DNA from: Atopsyche davidsoni
Taxonomy: Eukaryota; Arthropoda; Insecta; Trichoptera; Hydrobiosidae
DNA length: 64,000 bases
Reading direction: 5' to 3'
Assembly: GCA_022113835.1 (NCBI GenBank)
Contig: JAILWY010000001.1
Location: 1,736,001-1,800,000, forward strand
How positions within the stretch are numbered: the stretch's first letter is position 1; every line of letters begins with the position of its first letter. The notes under the pieces are model-generated. The model ran no database searches. It worked only from the letters and a program-made list of their open reading frames with translations, and had not been told where the DNA came from. Below, piece by piece: positions 56,386 through 64,000 of the stretch. Both the position numbers and the translations under genes were made by a program.

Positions 56386-58667
56386 TAGTAAATATTGCGG
56401 TAGGTTAATTTGTAGCGGTGATGTACTCCAGCACCGGTCAGTATTTAAGAGTAACGCCCACCCCGCGAATAACTCAATAAGGGCCGGCAGCAAGGGGTAG
56501 TACACTTCCCTCCGGGGGTGCAGGATATCCGCGCCATTACCCGCCGCTGCCACTTTCAGAGATACTGCGAGACTATTAAACCTCGGGTTTTTTGGTACTT
56601 AATATAAGTTATACCGCCTTCCTTGAGAACCCTTAAGTGGTTTTGGACGCTTCTAATATAATAGTAAATGCCTTCATGCTTCATATTGGTGTTTTGACCT
56701 TCATATGTATTTATATATATATATACAGGTATAACAATCTATGAAAAAATGTAATGAATGCACAGTACTTTGGAATATGATCTTGCTTGCACTTAAACCG
56801 ATTAAGCCATGTGTTGGTCGGCATTTATTATATGTACGCATATGAGTTCATAAATTTTGGCAGCTAGCAGAAATTATTTTGGTACGAACGCCAGGTTATA
56901 TTTTCTACTTCTTTGATGTATATAATATAAAAAATATATATATTGAAGCATTACTTCTTGTGGGTTTAAATTTGGTTGCACGAATGCATCATAAATTATT
57001 ACTTACGTTCTCTCATATATAAAAAACAATTGATGCACTTTCTTTAAAACTATTCAACGGATACACGAGGCTTATTAAATTAGTGCTTCATATTGATAGA
57101 TGGGTATTAATGGTTTATTTTAATTTAAAACATAGAAGATCTTAGCATTAATATAGGAAATTCACTTGAATGTAAATTGATGCCCAAAGTAACACAAAAA
57201 ATCAAAGTGATTCACAATAAATTGTTGCAGTAGCTTACACTAAATAAAATTAAAAACTACTCAATAGTATTTGTTTATGTCGATAAACTATTTATATTTA
57301 TTTTATAGCATCCATTTTTCAGCTTTTGCGATAAGCTACAGTGTGCTTAAAATATTACTTTAAATGAATGTATAATAAGACATCAAAGTAATTAAATATT
57401 TTTGTATTTAACAATAAAAAACTTTTGCGACTCAATATTTAAGACTTCTTGACTGGATTATCTGTCCATATTTCGCTTTAGAAATAGGATGGTTATTAAA
57501 TTCAGATCATTTGAGTTTGAGTGTCTCGCGTTCACGGATTTATCGAAATATTGCTAAACTTGCGGTACCCATTAAAAACTTTGTCTTGGATGCTTTACTT
57601 TTATTCTATTACTTATATACGTAAGAAGTTTCAATTTTGAAAAACTTTGTTATTATCTTTAATTGCATTTTCAAAATTTTACATCCGAATCTCATCGAAT
57701 TCAATCATATTTATTTTATTTTTTTTGTAATCACCTGTAACTGTTTATAAAACGTAATCTAGAATTATGTTATCAATATGTTTTAGGTACATATGTTGGA
57801 ATTAAAACCCACACCTCATTTTCATAACAGCTTGGCGGTCTAATCCACATAGTATATCAAACAATCTTATCGTACTGCGTATATATTATTTAATATAATA
57901 TATATATCATATTTTATACTGCCTAATTTTATATATTATATGGTCTTAATACCGGAATTGAACTTCTAAATTTATAAAAAAAGAAATTATATAAAGTTTA
58001 CTTTTCAATTAATAATATTTTTTCCATGTGACACATCTCTAATCTACGAATGTGTTTTTAAAATATTTTTCATTGTTTTTTTATAAAAAATCAACGCAAA
58101 CTTTATTAAGCTGTCAGTTGGATAATTCAATTAATTTTTCATCTTTTTATTGCTCTTCTCCAAATCTTCGCTTAAAAACAAAACGAATTAATTAAGTTCT
58201 AATTACAGATACAGACGGAATATTTTAACATGGCTTAAAAGCACACAAAGCGAAAACTTTTTCTTCGTCGTAATTATTGATCATCTCCGAAGTGGTCGGC
58301 GACCTTTTCAAACCCCGTCGGCTCCTTATCGGCGCCCAGTCTATCCCTCGAGGGATCCCTTGCCCTCTGAACCCACATTGAGCACCCCTGGCGATGTAAA
58401 GCCAATTTACAATTTATCTTTTTTTTATAAAATATCCAATAAAGCATTCGTGTTTAACTCACATATGATTTTAACCTGATCGTTTTATACCAGTCAGCAT
58501 ATTTGATTTTTGAATACAAAACTCAAATAATTTATTATTGTGCTCTTTCCACTGCTTGATGAAGACGTCCACTTGCTGTCGATTTTTCTCTCTGTTATCG
58601 GAAAGTTTTGCCAAGAACTACCAAATCTCATCTCAATATATTGGCTTACGATATTTTATACCAATAT
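56386..58667. other. AT-rich DNA with two GC-richer islands
   Basis: Islands at 56430-56560 and 58270-58400 without motifs. On the minus strand, 57797-57860 shows a weak tRNA-like pattern (GTGGGTTTTAATTCC as B box) that I could not fold convincingly. Confidence 0.35.
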
Positions 58668-59100
58668 GATATTTTTCTGAGAGTTTCCTTAATCAATTTT
58701 CAATATTTGAAAAAATGTACTTAATCATTATCAATCAATAAAACCTGTATAGGCAAAATCGTACTTCCTGTGAGACGGTCTTCACAAAAATCAATAATAT
58801 ATTTAACATGTGCGTGTATTGGCTTAATTAAATAGAACTTAAAAATAATAATATCCAGATCGGATTTAAATTCTTCACTCAGTACTTTGTGTTAAAAGTC
58901 TAGTATTGCAAGTCACACAATATTTAATTGGCATAATAAGTACGTTGTTTCACTTATAGGATATGATTGTTAAAAATTCTTGCTTAGTACCAGTGATTCG
59001 TTGGTATAATTGGAAATGCACCGGCCATGTAAGCTTGGGGATGTGGGTTCAATTTTTCAAATTATCAGTATTTGAAAAAATGTACTTAATCATTATCAAT
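58668..59100 (+). repeat. tRNA-like element, subfamily A, direct-ended copy (A7)
   Basis: Begins with the tail block normally found at the right end (CTGAGAGTTTCCTTAATCAA to ACTTAATCATTATCAATCAA). It then runs through the outer block (GAGACGGTCTTCACAAAAAT), the middle and a sense tRNA-like unit broken in its B box (GTGGGTTCAATTTTTC). It ends with a second copy of the tail (TATTTGAAAAAATGTACTTA). Both ends are therefore the same block in the same orientation, unlike the foldback copies. Confidence 0.8.
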
Positions 59101-59684
59101 ATTGGCTGCTTGGTCATTCCTTGATTCTGCTACTATCGCGTCGATAAAATTTTAATTCATTGAGCCCAGAAGTCATCTCTATTTATAATTGATCTATCAA
59201 CTGTTTCGGGAATTTTCAGATTTCATTTTTGGCTCAAATCGATTTTCTCAATTTGATCTCGATCCGAAAAAAATATCGTCGTTTTATGTACATATGAATC
59301 GATTATATCAGCATTGTATCTCCAAAGCAATTCATATTTTTTTTAATAACGTCTTTCAGCATGAGAACGTAGCTTGCATGCTATCAATTTATAAGGCTTT
59401 CACGGTCGATTAGGAGGATTCGTGTGGTCGACGGTGTCACTGAACATTATGTAACGACCGCCATGTTAAAATCACGCAAATTATAAGCCTAATGGCGCCT
59501 TCGCCGGTTTCTCTTTCGACAATCACCGGATGACCCGAAAATATATGCGCGAATTTCCCATAATCCTGAAACTGAAAATTTAAATGTGAAAGCTCAACCT
59601 AACGATGCGAATTATTTTTTAATTGGTAGCAAATATTACATGTAAATAAATTAAGGTATTATTCAAACATGTATAAATATATAC
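59101..59684. other. GC-richer island 59400-59545
   Basis: No gene recognised. The frame at 59189-59413 has no motif. Confidence 0.35.
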
Positions 59685-59825
59685 TATTGATTTTTGTGAA
59701 GACCGTCTCACAGGAAGTACGATTTTGACTTTACGGGTTTTATTGATTGATAATGATTAAGTACATTTTTTCAAATATTGAAAATTGATTAAAGTAACTC
59801 TCAGAAAAATATCATCGTGATTTTT
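59685..59825. repeat. Outer-arm fragment of subfamily A (A8)
   Basis: GTGAAGACCGTCTCACAGGA through GATTAAAGTAACTCTCAGAA to ATCATCGTGATTTT. It stops at the start of the antisense tRNA-like unit. Confidence 0.8.
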
Positions 59826-60984
59826 TATTTATACTTGATAATTCAAGTATAAATATTTTATACACTATCAACACTTGGATTTAATTATTTGCTAAAGTAA
59901 AAAGTTTCGTTTTAAACTCTACTCATTTATTGCATCGGTAGAGTTTTCTGCTAAAAAGTTCCGGTTTGAGTTACTACATCCTCTAAAATGCACTCTTTCG
60001 TATTATAAAACTGTTCACGGAAAATAGAACTCTAAAACACCAACTGTAAACCACATCCAAGCAACTCGCCTTATCTCTCAACAGACTTTGTATTTATTAT
60101 TTTTTGCTTATCTCTCGCTCCTGAACGTTACAGTATGAAATTTATTTCTGCTTTCAACTTTTTAGTTTGTTTGCCTGAAAAAACTAGAGCTTTACGATGA
60201 AAATAAGCAATTTTTATGTAAAAAATAATAAAAATGAATGTAAAAGTAATTGAAAAAATGTTACTCGATTTACAATTCCTACTGTGTCTAAATATTTATA
60301 TGAAGTAGATTGAAATTTATATCATAAACGTCTAGTAAAAATAGATACTATTCCATCAATCTTTTATTTTACGGATGGGAAACACCAAAAACTAATAAAA
60401 TTTCACGATGAACTGAAATGTGTAGCTTATTATAAAAACAATATGCTTTGATGCTAGTTTCTTTAAAATCATCTTATATGTATGTACTAATGTGCCTAAT
60501 CATATAAGTAATAATATAATAAACCCGTAATGGGTTATAAATACGCTTCTGATTGACGTTAATCAAAAAATCGACATGTGTAATTAAAAAATTATTAAAT
60601 ATTCCTGACGTCTGCAGGAAGGTGACAACCCTGCACACAGAGACAGGGTGCTTTATCAGTCGCTTATTTCTGCGCTATCAGCTCTTTGTTGTCGTGTGAA
60701 GCAACACAATCCTCGCGGGTAGAATGTAGCCTATGAATAAATAATGGTCCGCTGTCGCCCGCTCGTATCGCGATTGTCGCACAGTTAATGACATCGTCGC
60801 AACTATCAATAATAATCGCGGGGTTGGTGCGCTCCCCGATACCTGTACTGAAAACACCTGAAAACCTATCAATTTTAACAAGCTCGATGTATTGAACACA
60901 CAAAGCGACAGTAATTTACAATAAAAGTTCGTCCGATGTAATAAATATTTGTATACAATATTGTTGTGCTAATATCAAATTTAT
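59826..60984. other. Unique DNA, GC-richer island 60640-60870
   Basis: Two minus-strand frames cover the island in different phases, so neither is compelling. A subfamily B fragment is listed separately. Confidence 0.35.
60467..60582 (-). repeat. Outer-arm fragment of subfamily B (B7)
   Basis: ACTAATGTGCCTAATCATAT, then ACCCGTAATGGGTTATAAAT, then CTGATTGACGTTAATC. No tRNA-like part. Confidence 0.7.
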
Positions 60985-61372
60985 TATATTATTGATTTTT
61001 GTGAAGACTGTCTCACAGGAAGTACGATTTTGCCTATACATATTGATTGATAATGATTAAGTACATTTTTTCAAATATTGAAAATTGATTAAAGAAACTC
61101 TCAGAAAAACTTAAACCCACATCCCCAAGCTTACATGGCCGGTGTATTACCAATTATACCAACGAATCACTGGTACTAAGAAAGCATTTTTAACAATCAT
61201 ATCCTATAAATGAAACAACGTACTTATTGTATAATTGGTAATGCAACGGCCATGTAAGTTTGGAGATGTGGGTTCAAATCCCACACAAATCACGATTATA
61301 TTTTTCTGAGAGTTTCTTTAATCAATTTTCAATATTTGAAAAAATGTACTTAATCATTATCAATCAATCAAA
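60985..61372. repeat. tRNA-like foldback, subfamily A, compact hairpin (A9)
   Basis: Outer arms are perfect or near-perfect mirrors (GATAATGATTAAGTACATTT to GAAACTCTCAGAAAAA, and its complement at 61300-61360). Antisense tRNA-like sequence (AACCCACATCCCCAAGCTTA) is in the left arm. The sense unit in the right arm has lost its first ~13 nt (ATTGGTAATGCAACGGCC to AAATCACG). The centre is deleted, giving a hairpin with a short loop. Confidence 0.88.
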
Positions 61373-61537
61373 TGTATTCTTTTTCAGTATTGAGACATTC
61401 ACAAAAAGCATTTATTTTGTCTATTTCCGTACATTCCACAGCGTAGATGCATTTTTAATTAAATAAATTTATTGCAACTCTTAGATTCGAGCTACGCAAG
61501 CGTCTTGTTTACAGTGTTTGTAATAACTAAACCACTT

Positions 61538-61835
61538 TATTACTAATATGATTAGGCACATTAGTTCACACTTAGAGGATGATTAAAGAAATTCTCAGAA
61601 AAATATCATCGTAATTTGTGTGGAATTTGAACCCACGTCTCCAGGCTTACATGGCCGGTGTACTGACCTTTGTACTTACGAATCACATCCATTAATCGAT
61701 AATTTTTAACAATCATACTCTACATATGAACCAATGTGCCCAGGCCAACCAATATTTAGTGATAATGTACCTAATCATAATTGCTAATAAATACGCATCT
61801 GATTGACGTTCAATCCAAAAAATAGACATAAAGCC
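61538..61835 (-). repeat. tRNA-like element, subfamily B (B8)
   Basis: A full antisense 76-nt unit at 61611-61686 (complement of box B: GGAATTTGAACCCA). The family middle follows (AACAATCATACTCTACATAT, CCCAGGCCAACCAATATTTA) and the outer end TGATTGACGTTCAATCC. The right tRNA-like arm is absent. Confidence 0.82.
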
Positions 61836-63120
61836 ACTTTACACAAAATAAACCAACAAACAATTAGCGAAACCAATTCGCATATTTCAATGATTTATTC
61901 CCACCGATTACACAAAGTAATCTGTTATGAATATTATAATTTCAGTTAATCGCCTTCCAATACCACTAGATAAATTAAAGTGATAAATAATACAGGATTA
62001 CGTGTGATCCAGATGTGCCCTCTCTGATTGCGGGGCGGTTAGTTGGCGGCGAAGTCTCCCAGAGCAGATTATGAACCAGCCGACTGAATATTGAATTCAC
62101 TTCAATTATCTGGAGTGCGGTCTGCAAGCCGCGCAAGTGTTAAGGGCTTAGAGTGATCGCATTATGTATCGCAACTAATGCATTCTAATATATTCCAAAT
62201 AAACTTTACATATGTGAGGTGATATTGTGACGTGTCCCCCTCTACAGACGTCTAAAAATTTAAACGCTTAGTGAAATACATCCACGAAAAATATTTCAGG
62301 ATCATCTGGAAATCTGCGTCTGAAAACAAGTTCGAGCTACGGCTGAAAAGAAAATATAACTACTGCAACGCTTAAAATTCTTAGTATTCAATCTTAAAGC
62401 TAAATATTTAGATCTGTTCTAAATTTTATAATTACTGTAGTTCGATTGGTTTAGAGCAGCCACCATCTAACTACTTTCAGCCGCTAAGAACGGGGTCCTA
62501 ATAAAATAGCTTGACTAGAGGAGATTCCTTAGTCTGAAGGTTTAATGTGATTCGAAAACGATTTTACTCTTTAAATTCAAGACGAGGCCTTTGATTTCGT
62601 CACAATATGTTTTAATTTGCACTTAAATTTACGATCATAATCAATGAGCACGTGTCTCTAGCTTATAAACGGAAAAGCGATTTACGAGTTATCTTTCTGT
62701 TTTTGTGTATTTATTTTATTGGTATTTTATAAATATTCTTTGTAAAGCTTCGTTATTGATTTGCATGCGTGAATATAAAATAAAATCATTGATAAGACTC
62801 GACCTTTAAAAATTATTTGTTAGTTTACAATCTTATGTGATAACTGATTTATACGAACTTTAAATATTATATGATTCTCTCGTAAATGTTAAAATGATAA
62901 TAAACATCTAAATATATAAATGATTCCAGCAGCTATCACAGCGTTTATGAAATATGTTGCAAAGTCAAACATATGAACAAAATTAATTTTCATAGCATTC
63001 AGTGTTTAATAATTGAAATTTCCTTACATTTTCATACATTCCATTGTCCTTTTCAAGAAAAACAACACACTCGACACACTTTAATAAAAGCTTTTGTCTC
63101 ACTGGTTTTTTTTGTGTAGA
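61836..63120. other. Unique DNA with island 62010-62160
   Basis: The GC-richer island has no open frame of note. Otherwise AT-rich. Confidence 0.35.
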
Positions 63121-63220
63121 GACAAAGCCAGTGGTTGCAGACCTATCGAAAGCTACTCAGCCGCTCTGCCAAAAGGAGCTTTCTCTCCGAAGCGATACTT
63201 TAAACCTCTTTATTCTCCCT
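63121..63220 (+). CDS. Weak candidate exon, unknown protein
   Basis: A good acceptor (GGTTTTTTTTGTGTAG) precedes a frame reading DKASGCRPIESYSAALPKGA and FSPKRYFKPLYSPS, with possible donors at TCC|GTAATA or AAG|GTTTCG. Two other frames are also open across much of it. Least certain of the exon candidates. Confidence 0.2.
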
Positions 63221-63514
63221 CCGTAATAAGGTTTCGCGTTTGAGCCTCCGTCTCTCTGGCGTGGACGAAAATAGGCTTTAGTTTTTGTCTCCATATCTTA
63301 AACGAATCGGAACGAAATCTGTGGGGTCTTCAGAACCACTCCGAGATGCTGATGATGCTGCGGACGATTGATTGAATGAAGATTTATCTCTTGTTCGCTT
63401 TGATATTTTTAATAAAATTGATCTGACTGCATGTATGTTTATAAATATAAATATATGGAAAAATTACTTTTTGAGACTTATTTCTAGATAATATTTTTTT
63501 TATTTATTATACCT
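63221..63514. other. GC-richer then AT-rich DNA, nothing recognised
   Basis: Continuation of a GC-richer block to about 63370, then low complexity. Confidence 0.4.
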
Positions 63515-64000
63515 TTAAGAAATTCAATATTTTTGACAAGTACTTGGTGGAATTCCATTTTAATATTTTTTAATAAAATATTTGAGATTTTATATAACAC
63601 CTAGAGCACCTGCTTAATGACCAGGTCATTTTCAATAAGTCTCCACTATTATTCCTTATTGCTAAATCACGTCTTTAAAAAACCATTTACTGCGCAAAAA
63701 CATATTATTTACAGATAAACACACTACAGAACAAACCCCAACACAGGATAACTGCTGCTATACCTCAAGCCACTACTTTAAATAACTACCCCATTAATAT
63801 AAAAACATTTGTTCACAAAAATTTGCAATTATATAGAATCCTCCACTTGTCAGGTACATTAAAATCACATTAGCCCTTACCACCTGACAATCACTCTCTC
63901 TCTTTCCAACAACCTCTCCCTCTAACAATTGTTTACCTAATTTCTTATTATTATATAAAATCTCACTCTGTTTGATAATGCCGACGTGAAAGTTTGGCGA
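63515..64000. repeat. Foldback element X, cut by window end (X4)
   Basis: Left arm GAAATTCAATATTTTTGACA with a small deletion, then AGTACTTGGTGGAATTCCAT. The inner block ACACAGGATAACTGCTGCTA to CAATCACTCTCTCTCTTTCC matches X3 closely. The last bases (GACGTGAAAGTTTGGCGA) are the start of the right core motif, so the element continues beyond the window. Confidence 0.85.

Noticed and set aside
57797..57860. tRNA-like fragment on the minus strand
   Set aside because: A B-box-like block and a five-pair end stem can be drawn, but D and anticodon arms do not form. Chance is likely.
60664..60903. Minus-strand frames (79 and 73 codons) as coding
   Set aside because: They overlap in different phases over one GC-richer island, so at most one could be real and nothing selects either.
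1..64000. CRISPR arrays, operons, ribosome binding sites, rRNA genes
   Set aside because: No regular repeat-spacer arrays, no tightly packed genes and no rRNA-like blocks. The sequence is eukaryotic in character.

Overview
The window looks like AT-rich, repeat-laden, gene-poor nuclear DNA of an animal, most likely an insect or other arthropod. The reasons are several decayed mariner, Tc1-like and hAT transposons, a non-LTR reverse transcriptase remnant typical of arthropods, a five-unit CCTAA (=TTAGG, the insect telomere repeat) run at 32916-32942, and no operon-like or tightly packed coding sequence. No complete gene is visible. Nearly all reading frames of 60-120 codons are chance frames in AT-rich DNA or transposase debris. 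The window could be intergenic or lie in very long introns. Three or four short stretches with a good splice acceptor and protein-like reading frame (18298-18526 minus, 50828-50940 minus, 44866-45022 plus, 63121-63220 plus) are the only candidates for host exons, and none was identified.

Layout. 1-2660: tRNA-like foldback repeats, a tandem 290-bp duplication, a GC-rich island and a foldback element of a second family (X). 2660-10840: mostly unique AT-rich DNA with scattered GC-richer islands and three subfamily A tRNA-like elements. 10840-14460: non-LTR reverse transcriptase tail, a Tc3-like transposase pseudogene, a hairpin repeat (H), a 656-bp hAT element with an exact 8-bp target duplication, and a small inverted-repeat element. 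15760-18600: a duplicated 175-bp segment around a half element, a large tRNA-like palindrome, a second hAT derivative with exact 8-bp target duplication, and a candidate exon. 19780-23620: LTR-like segment, microsatellites, repeat Z and two X elements, one split by a tRNA-like element. 24446-25610 and 42582-43665: two sister mariner copies sharing the same premature stop. 27168-38450: further copies of the foldback families, and an internally deleted mariner inside an X element. 39186-39681: Tc1-like remnant. 46690-47864: mariner with 91-bp nearly identical ends, next to a reverse transcriptase pseudogene. 55500-56385: repeat Z and a 204-bp tandem array carrying piggyBac-like TTAA ends. 58668-61835: a cluster of tRNA-like foldback elements. 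63515-64000: an X element running off the end.

The most striking content is a family of about 17 foldback (palindromic) elements in 64 kb. Their arms carry a 76-nt tRNA-like unit with a good A box, a perfect B box, a closing acceptor-type stem and a T5 run a few bases downstream. This arrangement looks like an RNA polymerase III gene embedded in a miniature inverted-repeat element and facing outward from both arms. I could not match it to a named family from memory. Between the repeats are roughly twenty GC-richer islands of 100-300 bp that could be conserved regulatory DNA; that is inference only.
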